A stretch of 36,735 nucleotides of DNA from Meiothermus sp. (GTDB taxonomy: Bacteria > Deinococcota > Deinococci > Deinococcales > Thermaceae), in the NCBI RefSeq assembly GCF_025056915.1, contig NZ_JANWVH010000022.1, forward strand, positions 1 to 36,735, given 5' to 3'. A program made the position numbers and the translations under genes. Positions 1-9,062 of the stretch are shown in pieces. The notes below the pieces were generated by a model that saw nothing but the letters and a program-made list of their open reading frames with translations, had not been told where the DNA came from and ran no database searches. Position 1 is the stretch's first letter; each line of letters starts with the position of its first letter.

Positions 1-443
1 TATCATGTTTCGCTGGCCACTTTCGCTTCGATCTTGCACCGTAGTCATATGCCCAAATAATCTCGTTCATGAAAGACTCTCGGCCAAAAATGCCGTCAAG
101 CATTACTTTTGCATAATGCACCTCACGGTAGTCCAAATGCAGAAAGAAAGAACCGTCATCAGCTAGAAGGCGATATGCTTCGTGAAATCGGGGCTCCAGA
201 AAAGCCATAAAGTCATCAAATGAATCTTCATAGGTTGGAGATTCAAGTTTTTGTATGCTGTAGGTCCTTCCAGCAAACCCCGAACGAGAACCGTTTTCAC
301 AAGCTGAAGCCTTGAACCTATCTCTCTTCTGTGTCTTGCCAGTGTTAAATGGCGGATCAATGTAGATTAGTCGAAATTGCCCTGGGTCTAAGGTACGCAA
401 GTAAGCTAAGTTTTCTGCAAAAACTATACTGTTGCGCTTCATA
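1..443 (-). CDS. DNA methyltransferase (beta-class N6-A/N4-C), N-terminal part, cut by the window edge
   Basis: The minus strand is open from an ATG at 443 to the left edge, giving 147 residues with no stop; an in-frame TAA lies 9 nt upstream of the ATG, which fixes the start. Residues 26-36 (IYIDPPFNTGK) carry the DPPF catalytic motif IV of amino-methyltransferases close to the N-terminus, the motif order of the beta class (Type III Mod and related orphan enzymes). Residues ~100-147 contain FLHLDYREVHYAKV and NEIIWAYDYGARSK, also typical of this class. The S-adenosylmethionine motif I should lie in the missing C-terminal part. Such enzymes methylate adenine N6 or cytosine N4; the target cannot be predicted. 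The gene is visibly richer in A/T than its neighbours and uses codons such as AAA, TTT and ATA, which suggests horizontal acquisition. No restriction gene is visible, but the sequence beyond the edge is unknown. Confidence 0.88.
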
Positions 444-449
444 TTGCCA

Positions 450-478
450 GATTACATTTCATAAACACAAGTGACAAG
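450..478 (-). promoter_or_regulatory. Predicted promoter of the methyltransferase gene
   Basis: Reading the minus strand, TTGTCA (473-478) is followed after exactly 17 nt by TAATCT (450-455), and the ATG follows 6 nt later. This geometry fits a sigma-A promoter with a leaderless or nearly leaderless transcript, so the gene can be expressed independently of trpBA upstream. Confidence 0.6.
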
Positions 479-498
479 GGTGAACAAAATATCGGTTC

Positions 499-2492
<1,994 letters not shown>

Positions 2493-2514
2493 GGGGGTCT
2501 CCTGAGGGGGGTCT

Positions 2515-2590
2515 ATCGTGTATGGTCGATGGTCTATCGACTATGGACTATTGACTATGAACGATCGCGTTGGACTATGGACTAATGGGT
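2515..2590. repeat. Reiterated 'actatgga' words in the trpB leader
   Basis: The spacer between the leader terminator and trpB consists of imperfect repeats of ~10 bp built on gactatgg / gactattg / ggtctatcg, for example tatcgactatggactattg followed by ggactatggactaa. It is not coding. It lies inside the trpB mRNA leader. Similar but unrelated word repeats occur in other spacers of this window. Confidence 0.65.
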
Positions 2591-2600
2591 CGCCCTAACA

Positions 2601-2628
2601 GACAAAAACTCGAGGCCCTCGCCTCGAG
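2601..2628 (-). terminator. Intrinsic terminator in the trpB leader (attenuator)
   Basis: On the minus strand a perfect 8-bp GC-rich stem, CTCGAGGC / GCCTCGAG with a 4-nt loop (2609-2628), is followed directly by TTTTTGTC. It lies ~38 nt downstream of the leader-peptide stop codon and ~110 nt upstream of trpB. This is a classic Rho-independent terminator placed where an attenuator would be expected. Confidence 0.82.
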
Positions 2629-2631
2629 ATA

Positions 2632-2690
2632 AGCCCCGGCACAGGCTTTGAAACTGTGCCCAGGGCTAGCTGCGCCACCAGCGCTGGTGG
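2632..2690 (-). promoter_or_regulatory. Attenuator stem-loops upstream of the terminator
   Basis: Two structures precede the terminator. First, the 16-bp palindrome CCACCAGCGCTGGTGG (2675-2690) is formed by the leader codons for His-His-Gln-Arg-Trp-Trp, so the tandem Trp codons sit in its 3' arm. Second, AGCCC-GGCACAG / CTGTGCC-GGGCT (2632-2667) starts on the leader stop codon. A ribosome stalled at the Trp codons would melt the first and leave the second free; a ribosome at the stop codon would cover the 5' arm of the second. How the second stem excludes the terminator (3 nt apart) is not evident by eye. Confidence 0.6.
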
Positions 2691-2725
2691 TGCCATTTGT
2701 AGCTGCGGGGGGTACGAATCCGCAT
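2666..2725 (-). CDS. trpL: Tryptophan operon leader peptide
   Basis: A 19-codon ORF, MRIRTPRSYKWHHQRWWRS, ending in TAG at 2666-2668. Three of 19 residues are Trp (codons 11, 16 and 17), with a tandem pair near the end, as in ribosome-mediated trp attenuators. It begins 9 nt after a near-consensus -10 box, lacks any Shine-Dalgarno, and is followed by stem-loops and a U-tailed terminator before trpB. The inferred role is regulatory: uncharged tRNA-Trp stalls the ribosome at codons 16-17 and allows transcription into trpBA. The start is chosen because no other ATG in frame fits between the promoter and the Trp codons. The Arg/His richness is probably a by-product of the palindrome in the RNA. 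Ribosome-mediated trp attenuation is known in other bacteria; assigning it here is inference from sequence. Confidence 0.85.
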   Translation of the reverse strand: MRIRTPRSYKWHHQRWWRS

Positions 2726-2734
2726 GTTGCTCAA

Positions 2735-2763
2735 AGGGTAGCAAGCCCTGCTGCTTCCGTCAA
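2735..2763 (-). promoter_or_regulatory. Promoter of trpL-trpBA
   Basis: Minus strand TTGACG (2758-2763), 17-nt spacer, TACCCT (2735-2740). The leader ATG begins 9 nt after the -10 box, so transcription probably starts at or within a few bases of the ATG. The same hexamers and spacing occur upstream of the ABC-F gene at 8309-8337. Confidence 0.8.
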
Positions 2764-2772
2764 GGTTTGGGG

Positions 2773-2778
2773 TAAAGT
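2773..2778 (+). promoter_or_regulatory. Candidate -10 box of the aminopeptidase gene
   Basis: TAAAGT ends 7 nt before the ATG at 2786, the distance seen in leaderless genes of this phylum. No convincing -35 hexamer lies 17 nt upstream. It overlaps the region just upstream of the divergent trpL promoter, so the two promoters are back to back. Confidence 0.4.
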
Positions 2779-2785
2779 TGAGCGG

Positions 2786-4015
2786 ATGGAATCTTTTGAA
2801 GCTCAACTCGACCAGCTGGCCCGGGTCGCCGTTCACGTAGGGCTGGGCCTGCAAGAAGGCCAGGAACTTCTCATCACCGCTCCCCTCGAGGCTGCACCGC
2901 TGGCCCGAAAAATCACCGAGCACGCCTACCGGGCCGGAAGCCCGCTGGTCACGGTGCTCTACGACGACGATGCGGCCCACCTGCTGCGCTTCCAGCACGC
3001 CCCCGAAAGCGCCTTCGACAAAACCCCCCAGTGGCTCTTCGATGGCATGGCCGCCGCCTTCCAGAGCGGGGCCGCCCGTCTGCACATTGCCGGCAGCGAC
3101 CCCAACTTGCTGCGCGGGCAGCACCCCGAGCGCGTGGCCCGGGCCAACCGCGCCCGCTCGCTGGCCTACCGGCCCGTGCTGGAACTCATCACCAGCCACC
3201 ACATCAACTGGAGCATTGTGGCCTACCCCCATCCGGCCTGGGCCAGAACGGTTTTTCCTGGGCTGGCCGAGCAAGAAGCCGTACAAAAGCTCTGGGAGGC
3301 CATCTGGAAGGCCTCGAGGCTCGATACCCCCGACCCCGTAGCCACCTGGCAGGCCCACAACCAGCGCCTGACCGAGCGGGTGGCCTACCTGAACCAGAAG
3401 CGCTACCGCGCCCTCCACTTCAAAGGCCCCGGCACCGACCTGGTGGTGGGTCTGGCCGACGACCACCTGTGGGCGGGGGGGGCTGTGCAGGCCAAAAACG
3501 GCGTGGTCTGCAACCCCAACATCCCCACCGAGGAGGTGTTTACCGCCCCGCACAAAGACCGCATCGAAGGGCGGGTGCGGAGCACCAAGCCGCTCTCCTA
3601 CCAGGGCAGCCTGCTCGAGGAGATCGAGGTGCGCTTTGAGAAAGGGCGCGTGGTGGAGGCCAAAGCCAAGAGCGGCAGCGAAGTGCTGGAGCGCATTCTC
3701 CAGACCGACGAGGGAGCCCGCAGCCTGGGCGAGGTGGCCCTGGTGCCGCACTCCTCCCCCATTGCCCAGAGCGGAATTCTTTTCTACAACACCCTGTTTG
3801 ATGAAAACGCCGCCAGCCACATTGCCCTGGGCCAGGCCTATAGCGAGTGCATTCAGGGCGGCAGCCGGCTCAGCCCCGAGGCGCTTGCCGCCAGGGGGGC
3901 CAACAGCAGCCTGATTCATATCGACTGGATGATTGGCTCGAGCGAGATAGACGTGGACGGCATCAGCGCCAGCGGGCAGTCTGAGCCGCTCATGCGAGGG
4001 GGAGAATGGGTTTAA
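2786..4015 (+). CDS. Aminopeptidase, peptidase family M29 (thermophilic AmpT/AmpS/PepS type)
   Basis: A 409-residue cytosolic metallo-aminopeptidase that removes N-terminal residues from peptides using two metal ions. The N-terminus (ESFEAQLDQLARVAVHVGLG) and length match Thermus aminopeptidase T. Family metal ligands are visible: Glu in PTEEVFTAPH (~250), Glu in RSLGEVALVP (~315), His and Tyr in SHIALGQAY (~345 and ~352), and His and Asp in HIDWMIG (~378, ~380). The frame stays open upstream to 2648, but that segment overlaps the divergent trp leader and does not resemble the family, so 2786 is preferred. It converges with recX, 5 bp away, and is divergent from trpL. Confidence 0.95.
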   Translation: MESFEAQLDQLARVAVHVGLGLQEGQELLITAPLEAAPLARKITEHAYRAGSPLVTVLYDDDAAHLLRFQHAPESAFDKTPQWLFDGMAAAFQSGAARLHIAGSDPNLLRGQHPERVARANRARSLAYRPVLELITSHHINWSIVAYPHPAWARTVFPGLAEQEAVQKLWEAIWKASRLDTPDPVATWQAHNQRLTERVAYLNQKRYRALHFKGPGTDLVVGLADDHLWAGGAVQAKNGVVCNPNIPTEEVFTAPHKDRIEGRVRSTKPLSYQGSLLEEIEVRFEKGRVVEAKAKSGSEVLERILQTDEGARSLGEVALVPHSSPIAQSGILFYNTLFDENAASHIALGQAYSECIQGGSRLSPEALAARGANSSLIHIDWMIGSSEIDVDGISASGQSEPLMRGGEWV

Positions 4016-4020
4016 GCGAC

Positions 4021-4479
4021 CTAGGGCGGGGCCGTTTGCTGCTGGTATCTCTCCCAGGCGGCCAGGGCCAGGCCCAGGGCATAGCCCCGGTTCACCAGAA
4101 AGCGAATGGCCCTGGGCTTCTCGCCCCGGTGGCGGCTCTGGTAGCGCTCCAGGAGGGCCAGGGCCTCCTCCTCGGGATTGCCCTGGGCCGCCTGCTCGGC
4201 CAGCACCCGGTCAACAATGCTGGCCGAAACGCCCTTCTCCAGAAGCGCCCGGCGTAGTTTAGCGGCACCCCAGCGGCCCGCATAAAGCCGGGCGTAGCCT
4301 TCGGCGTATTGCTCATCGTCGAGATACCCCAGGCGCTTGACCCGCTGCACCACGGCCTCGAGCACTTCCGGGTTGGCCCGGCGGGCCAGTTTTCGGCGCA
4401 GCATCGCCTCCGAGCAGGCCCGGGCCCCCAAGAGCCGCACCGCATACAAAAACAACTGGTCGGGGCTGGCATCCTTCAT
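4021..4479 (-). CDS. recX: RecX regulatory protein
   Basis: A 152-residue, all-helical RecX family protein, which binds RecA filaments and modulates recombinase activity. The repeated three-helix units are recognisable: LFLYAVRLLGARACSEAMLRRKL, followed by VVQRVKRLGYLDDEQYAEGYAR and KLRRALLEKGVSASIVDRVL. Length is normal. recA is not adjacent, unlike in many bacteria. GGGAGG abuts the ATG directly, and CATAAT lies ~8 nt upstream, so translation may be leaderless rather than Shine-Dalgarno driven. Convergent with the aminopeptidase gene. Confidence 0.92.
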   Translation of the reverse strand: MKDASPDQLFLYAVRLLGARACSEAMLRRKLARRANPEVLEAVVQRVKRLGYLDDEQYAEGYARLYAGRWGAAKLRRALLEKGVSASIVDRVLAEQAAQGNPEEEALALLERYQSRHRGEKPRAIRFLVNRGYALGLALAAWERYQQQTAPP

Positions 4480-4636
4480 CCTCCCTGATTATGCCACGAA
4501 CGTAAAGTGGCCGGGCGTATTCCGTAGCTTTTCAAGTTTGTGTGCCGCCCAACTCTTGACGCCCCGGCCCGAACCCTAGACACTAGACACTGCCCTTCAC
4601 GGGTTGAACCCCCGGTTCTGGAAGCCCCCTAGACCT
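4480..4636. other. Intergenic spacer with an 8-bp tandem word
   Basis: This 157-bp gap between the divergent recX and phosphoesterase genes contains ctagacac-ctagacac-like duplication (ctagacactagacact, 4577-4592) and a short gggttgaaccc palindrome (4601-4612). No clear promoter with both hexamers was found on the plus strand. Confidence 0.4.
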
Positions 4637-5368
4637 ATGCGCGTCTTTGCCATTGCCGACATTCATCTGTCCAAAGCCTTCCCCAAGCCCATGAACATCT
4701 TCGGGGCCGAATGGGATGGGCATCCGGAAGCTGTTTTCGAGGAGTGGCGCAAAACCGTGGGCGAAGACGATCTGGTCATTGTGGCCGGGGACATCTCCTG
4801 GGCCATGAAGTTGCCCGAGGCGATGGTGGATCTGGCCGATATCGCCCAGCTGCCCGGTACCAAGGTCCTGCTGCGCGGCAACCACGACTACTGGTGGCCC
4901 TCCATCAGCCGCCTGCGCCAGGTACTCCCTCCGCGCATGCACGCCTTGCAGCACGACTCGCTGATTATGGGCAACCTGGCCATCGCTGGAAGTCGGGGTT
5001 GGGACACCCCCGGCAGCTACAACTTCAGCCCTGAAGACGAAAAAATCTACAAACGCGAGGTGGAGCGGCTGGCTCTCTCCCTCAAGACCATCCAGGGCCA
5101 CGAATATGAATACCTGATTCTGGCCATGCACTACCCGCCCTACAGCCCTACCGGCGGCCCCACCGGCTTTACCGAGCTGATCGACCGCTACCGCCCTACC
5201 TGTGTGGTCTATGGGCACCTGCACGGGGCCGACCCCGAACGGTTGCCCAAGGCGTGGAACGGGGTTCCGCTGCACTTTGTCTCCGCCGATGTGGTGCGGT
5301 TCAGACCGCAGTTGATCCTCGAGACCTCCCACCAGACCCACGTGGTGGACGTTGCCGACAACCGGTAG
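4637..5368 (+). CDS. Calcineurin-like metallophosphoesterase
   Basis: A 243-residue two-metal phosphohydrolase of unknown substrate. The blocks of the superfamily are in order: D8-x-H10 (IADIHLS), GD52ISW, GNHDYW (N82, H83, D84), H165 in AMHYPP, and GHLH (H194, H196). It resembles the group annotated as predicted phosphohydrolase (COG1768). The frame extends upstream to 4604, but starting at MRVFAIADIH places the first metal motif 8 residues from the N-terminus, as usual for the family. It has no signal peptide, so it is cytosolic. It stands alone between a divergent recX and sufE. Confidence 0.9.
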   Translation: MRVFAIADIHLSKAFPKPMNIFGAEWDGHPEAVFEEWRKTVGEDDLVIVAGDISWAMKLPEAMVDLADIAQLPGTKVLLRGNHDYWWPSISRLRQVLPPRMHALQHDSLIMGNLAIAGSRGWDTPGSYNFSPEDEKIYKREVERLALSLKTIQGHEYEYLILAMHYPPYSPTGGPTGFTELIDRYRPTCVVYGHLHGADPERLPKAWNGVPLHFVSADVVRFRPQLILETSHQTHVVDVADNR

Positions 5369-5681
5369 CCACCGGCGTTTGGCCCCCCTCAAGACCCATC
5401 CAGCCCTGCACACGGCTCGGGGGTGATGCCCGAACGAGCACTTGTGCAGTATGGCGGTTATCGGGAGATGTGGCCGCCCAGGAAAACGAGAAGGGACAAA
5501 GAGACGTGCCTCACCTCGGTGAGGCACGCTCGTCTGCGTTCTGTCTGGGCCGAGACGCATGTTTTCGAGTTTCCAGGCCGCCACTGTTCTGTTCAGAACC
5601 AGGCTTTCTCGAAGTCGAATGGCCCATCATATGTGAAGAGCACTCTAGACCCCACCTGCCCGACCCCTTACCCTGATGCCT
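5369..5681. other. 313-bp non-coding spacer before sufE, with a perfect hairpin
   Basis: No gene with typical codon use is visible. At 5506-5527 there is a perfect inverted repeat GTGCCTCACC-TC-GGTGAGGCAC, extended by agac/gtct at 5502 and 5532. No T-run follows on the plus strand, so a simple intrinsic terminator is not certain. It could end the phosphoesterase transcript or be a mobile-repeat remnant. TACCCT at 5669-5674 is a candidate -10 for sufE. Confidence 0.5.
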
Positions 5682-6125
5682 ATGACCACCGACGAACGCC
5701 TGGCCCAGCTACCCCCCAGACTACAGAGCGTTGTAAAGACCCTGGGCAGCGCCCCCAAGGTTATCAAGACCGAAATGCTGCTGGAGTTTGCCAAGAAGAT
5801 GCCCCCTCTGCCCGAGGGTATGCAGGGCAAACTCGAGCAGGTGCATGAGTGCACCACCCCTTTCTTCGTGCACGCCGAACTCAGGGAGGGCCGGGTGCAC
5901 CTCTTCTTCGATGCCCCCAGGGAAGCCCCCACGGTGCGGGCTTTTGCCGGCTTGCTGGCCGAGGGCCTCGAGGGTGAAAGCCCCGAGGCCGTGCTCGGCG
6001 TGCCGGAGGACTTTTACAGCCTGGCCCGGCTGGAGGAAATCATCACCCCCTTGCGGCTGCGCGGCTTGCAGGCGGTGCTGGCCCGCATCAAACGCCAGGT
6101 GCGCGAAGCGCAGGGAGGGCGCTGA
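5682..6125 (+). CDS. sufE: SufE-family cysteine desulfuration protein
   Basis: A 147-residue SufE protein, which accepts persulfide sulfur from the cysteine desulfurase SufS for Fe-S cluster assembly. The family pattern is clear: KTEMLLEFAKKMPPLPEG near the N-terminus, then VHECTTPFFVHAEL carrying the acceptor cysteine (residue 57 from this start), then APTVRAFAGLLAEGLEGESPEAV and a C-terminal RLRGLQAVLARIK. ATG codons occur at 5676 and 5682. The second lies 7 nt after a TACCCT -10 box, which suits leaderless initiation; the first lies only 1 nt after it. No suf genes adjoin. Convergent with the ABC-F gene, 2 bp away. Confidence 0.9.
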   Translation: MTTDERLAQLPPRLQSVVKTLGSAPKVIKTEMLLEFAKKMPPLPEGMQGKLEQVHECTTPFFVHAELREGRVHLFFDAPREAPTVRAFAGLLAEGLEGESPEAVLGVPEDFYSLARLEEIITPLRLRGLQAVLARIKRQVREAQGGR

Positions 6126-6127
6126 GG

Positions 6128-8299
6128 TCAGGGCTTTGGGGAGGTAAGGGCGTTGCCAGCCTGAGCGGCTTTTTCCGAGTTTTTTTGGCGGCGCCGGGCT
6201 CCAGCAGACCACCGCCCACCCCCGTTTTGCCCTTGGGGCCTCTTGAACTGCTTCAAGTAGCTCTTTCGGCCAAAACTCTGCGGCCCGTGCCGTACCACCG
6301 TTGCGCCCAGCAGCTCAAAGGCCACCCGCAGGATGGCCCGCAACAGGCGAGGGCCCACCTTTCCCTCCAGGCTCAGAACGCCGTTTGAAAGCTCGCCCCA
6401 GCCGGCCTCCTCGCGGCTCCAGAAGTGCCAGCAGCTTAGTTCCTGGTCGGCAAAAACCTCTAAGCCCTCCTGCTGCACCCGGTAGCGGTAGGGGTGGGGC
6501 TGGAAAAACTGCTGGGCGTACTGCCGGTACAAAGCCGCTTCCAGCGAGAGCAGGTCGGCCCGCAGCCGGGCGCGGCTGCGTTCGGTCAGGCCTGGCTCGT
6601 CGAGTTGTGCCAGCAGGGCCAGGCGCTCCTGCTCGAGGTCGCGTTCCTCGGGGGGCGGCTCGGCTTCCAGAGGGGTCTCCCCATAGGGGTTCAGCCGCAG
6701 GGCGGGCTTGCCCAGCATGGCGGCCTCGGCCTCGGCATAGCTGGGGTACTCCACCAGCACCCCGTTTTCCAGCCCCCAGAAGCGGGTGGCCACCTTTTGG
6801 ATCAGCGCCCGGTCGTGCGAGACGAAGAGCAAGGTGCCGGGGTAGTCGGTCAGGGCTTTCTCAAGGGCTTCCAGAAGCTCTAGCTCGAGGTGGTTGGTGG
6901 GCTCGTCCATCACCAGCAGACCCGCCCGCAAGGCCCCCAGCAAGGCCAGGCCCGCGCGGGCCCGCTCACCCCCCGAAAAACTGCGGGGGGTGTCGTGCCA
7001 GTGGGGCGGGCGAAAGCCCATCCGGCCCAAAAGGGCCGCCGCCCGTGCCTCCCCGAACCTCGAGGCAAACTGGGCAAAAAGCGGCTGGTCGGGCTCCAGG
7101 CCGTGGTAGAGCTGGTCAAGGTAGCCTGTGCTCACCCCGTAGCCCAGGGTTCGCTCACCCTCATCGGGCCGTTCTCTGGAGAGCAGCAAGCGCAGCAGGG
7201 TGGTCTTGCCCGCCCCGTTGGGCCCGACCAGGGCAATCCGATCCCCCCGGAAGATGCGAAGGGTGGCCTCACGGATAACCCTGCGCTGGCCCACGTCTCC
7301 TCCGCCCTGCTCGGCTGCACCTGTGCCCGGATAGGACTTTTTCAGGCCCTTCGCCTCGAGCACCAGCCTGGGCGTCCCCTCCGCTGCAATTTCCAGACTC
7401 CAGCGGCGTTCGGGGGGGAGCGGATCGGGCATCTGGATCCGCTCAGCTCGAGTTTGTAGCGCAGCTTTCTCGCTGGCCCGGCGATCCGAACCGGGCCGCC
7501 TCCGGTCTGGGATGGCTTTCAGGAGCCGCTCGCGCTCTTTTTCCGCTTCGTGGCGGGCTTTTTCCAGGGTTCGCCGAATGCGCTCGCGCTCCTGTATATA
7601 GGTGGCATAGCCCCCCGCCACCCTGAATAAGTGCCCGGCCTCGAGGTGATAGACCGTGGTGGCGACCCGCCTCAGCAGGGCCCGGTCGTGGGAAATCAGC
7701 CCGACTGCGCCAGGATACGTCAGCAGCATCTCTTCCAGCCGCAGGCGCATGCGCAGGTCCAGGTGGGTGGTAGGCTCGTCCAGCAGCAAGACTTCGGCGC
7801 CCGAAAGAAAGGCCATGGCCAGCCCCAAGCGCACCCCTTCGCCTCCGGAAAGCCGCTCCGCTGGCTGGTTCCAATGGGCGTCCAGGCCAAAGTCGGCCAG
7901 GGTGCGGGCGACCCGGCCCTTCCAGTGGGCAAGCTCGCGAACCCTGGCCCAGGCTTCTCCGGCCTGCTCGGGTTGGGTGCGGGCCAGCTCCAGCTCGGCC
8001 CGGTGCAGGGGAGTAATTCCGTAGGCCAGTGCATAGACCGTGAACCCTGCAGGGCGAAAATCCTGCGGCAAGTAGACCACCCGCACCCCCTCCGGCAAAA
8101 GCACTCGGCCTTCATCCAGGGAAACCTGCCCACTCAGGGCCTGGAACAGGGTGCTCTTGCCGGCTCCGTTGGGCCCGACCAGCACCGCTCGCTCGCGCGG
8201 CTCCAGCCAAAATTGAGCGCCCTTGAACAAGACTCGCTCGCCAAAGGATTTTTCACCTCCGCTCAAACGAAGCCACACCTGGGGTCTCTTCGGCAGCAC
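6128..8299 (-). CDS. ABC-F family ATP-binding protein (ribosome-associated type) with a C-terminal extension
   Basis: A 723-residue protein with two ABC ATPase domains and no membrane segments. Domain 1 has Walker A GPNGAGKST (42-50), signature LSGGE (150-154) and Walker B LLLDEP (171-176). Domain 2 has GPNGAGKTT (359-367), FSGGE (441-445) and LVMDEP (462-467). A charged linker (235-290) joins them. This is the ABC-F layout; members act on ribosomes in translation or antibiotic protection, and the specific role here is unknown. About 190 residues follow domain 2: a charged helical stretch, then a mixed segment with CWHFW, and a basic tail. This is longer than usual and I do not recognise the domain. 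Start is GTG, 9 nt after a consensus-like -10 box; a later GTG (codon 8) is possible. Confidence 0.9.
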   Translation of the reverse strand: MLPKRPQVWLRLSGGEKSFGERVLFKGAQFWLEPRERAVLVGPNGAGKSTLFQALSGQVSLDEGRVLLPEGVRVVYLPQDFRPAGFTVYALAYGITPLHRAELELARTQPEQAGEAWARVRELAHWKGRVARTLADFGLDAHWNQPAERLSGGEGVRLGLAMAFLSGAEVLLLDEPTTHLDLRMRLRLEEMLLTYPGAVGLISHDRALLRRVATTVYHLEAGHLFRVAGGYATYIQERERIRRTLEKARHEAEKERERLLKAIPDRRRPGSDRRASEKAALQTRAERIQMPDPLPPERRWSLEIAAEGTPRLVLEAKGLKKSYPGTGAAEQGGGDVGQRRVIREATLRIFRGDRIALVGPNGAGKTTLLRLLLSRERPDEGERTLGYGVSTGYLDQLYHGLEPDQPLFAQFASRFGEARAAALLGRMGFRPPHWHDTPRSFSGGERARAGLALLGALRAGLLVMDEPTNHLELELLEALEKALTDYPGTLLFVSHDRALIQKVATRFWGLENGVLVEYPSYAEAEAAMLGKPALRLNPYGETPLEAEPPPEERDLEQERLALLAQLDEPGLTERSRARLRADLLSLEAALYRQYAQQFFQPHPYRYRVQQEGLEVFADQELSCWHFWSREEAGWGELSNGVLSLEGKVGPRLLRAILRVAFELLGATVVRHGPQSFGRKSYLKQFKRPQGQNGGGRWSAGARRRQKNSEKAAQAGNALTSPKP

Positions 8300-8308
8300 A
8301 ACCCCCTG

Positions 8309-8337
8309 AGGGTAGCGCTTTGCCGGGAAGTCGTCAA
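8309..8337 (-). promoter_or_regulatory. Promoter of the ABC-F gene
   Basis: Minus strand TTGACG (8332-8337), 17 nt, TACCCT (8309-8314), then 9 nt to the GTG at 8299. Hexamers and distances are identical to those of the trpL promoter, which supports both and implies a leaderless transcript. Confidence 0.75.
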
Positions 8338-8479
8338 AGCCGTGCCCCTAGCTCCGGAATGTGCACACCAACCCATCGGGCCGTTTCCTCCGAAGGGCCA
8401 ATTGCGTGAACAGGGCATAAAAAGCGATGACCTGGCGTGAATTCGGGTGAAACACACCCTACTTGGGTAAAGGGGGTTG

Positions 8480-8485
8480 TAAGGT
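8480..8485 (+). promoter_or_regulatory. Candidate -10 box of the acetyltransferase gene
   Basis: TAAGGT ends 9 nt before the ATG at 8495, the spacing seen for trpL and the ABC-F gene. No good -35 hexamer is visible. AGGAAG between the box and ATG could also serve as a Shine-Dalgarno. Confidence 0.4.
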
Positions 8486-8494
8486 AGGAAGACC

Positions 8495-9061
8495 ATGTTA
8501 GAAGTGCATCTGCGCCCCCTGGTGATGAGCGACCTTGCCCGGGTGCTCGAGTGGAGCCGCGACGAGGCCTTTTGCCTGGCCAACGGCTGGCCGGTGGGGC
8601 TGCCTGCCGAGCAACTACAGGACTGGTTTGTGCGCTTGCTCAACAACCCGCCCGTAGACCTGGTGCGCAGAGGCATTGTGGTCACCACCCCCGCCTACCC
8701 CGCAGGCCACCTGGTGGGGTTTGTGGATTTGCGCGAGCTCAACCCCCTCGAGAAACGGGCCCGGCTGCGTGTGGCCATCGGCGAGGAGGCTCACCGGGGG
8801 CAGGGGGTGGGGTATGCGGCGGGCCTGAAGATGCTCGAGCAGGGCTTTGCCGAGCTGGGTCTGGAGCGCATCACTGCCAGGGTACACAGCTCCAACACCC
8901 GCATGCGCAGCCTCCTGGAAAAAATGGGGTTCGTGCTGGAAGGCATCCTGCGCCAGCACGAGACCCGCCAGGGCATCAAGGAGGATGTCTACCTGTACGG
9001 CATGTTGCGCGAGGAGTTTCGGCCTCCGGAGGGCATCCGGTTGCTGGAGAGCGCACAGTGA
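8495..9061 (+). CDS. GNAT-family N-acetyltransferase (RimJ/RimL-like)
   Basis: A 188-residue acetyltransferase that transfers acetyl from acetyl-CoA to an amine, possibly a protein N-terminus or small molecule. Motif A with the pyrophosphate loop is visible in VAIGEEAHRGQGVGYAAG (~95-112), followed by LGLERITARVHSSNTRMRSLLEKMGFVLEG, the motif B region typical of RimJ/RimL-like members. The substrate cannot be told from sequence. It ends 1 bp before the convergent hpaR stop codon. It has no evident link to the aromatic pathway. Confidence 0.88.
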   Translation: MLEVHLRPLVMSDLARVLEWSRDEAFCLANGWPVGLPAEQLQDWFVRLLNNPPVDLVRRGIVVTTPAYPAGHLVGFVDLRELNPLEKRARLRVAIGEEAHRGQGVGYAAGLKMLEQGFAELGLERITARVHSSNTRMRSLLEKMGFVLEGILRQHETRQGIKEDVYLYGMLREEFRPPEGIRLLESAQ

Positions 9062-9062
9062 A

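Noticed and set aside
2593-2694. 33-codon minus-strand ORF (MAPPALVAQLALG...) overlapping the trp leader stems
   Set aside because: It has no Trp codons, no Shine-Dalgarno, and runs through the attenuator and terminator; it is most likely chance.
2666-3919. Long minus-strand open frame antisense to the aminopeptidase (417 codons)
   Set aside because: It mirrors the codon bias of the M29 gene on the other strand and has no family resemblance. Only its last 19 codons, which are the trp leader, are considered real.
4601-4612. gggttgaaccc resembling a tRNA T-arm
   Set aside because: No acceptor, D or anticodon arms can be built around it.
4583-5584. 333-codon minus-strand frame opposite the metallophosphoesterase
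   Set aside because: Shadow of a GC-rich gene; no motifs, and it runs through the non-coding spacer.
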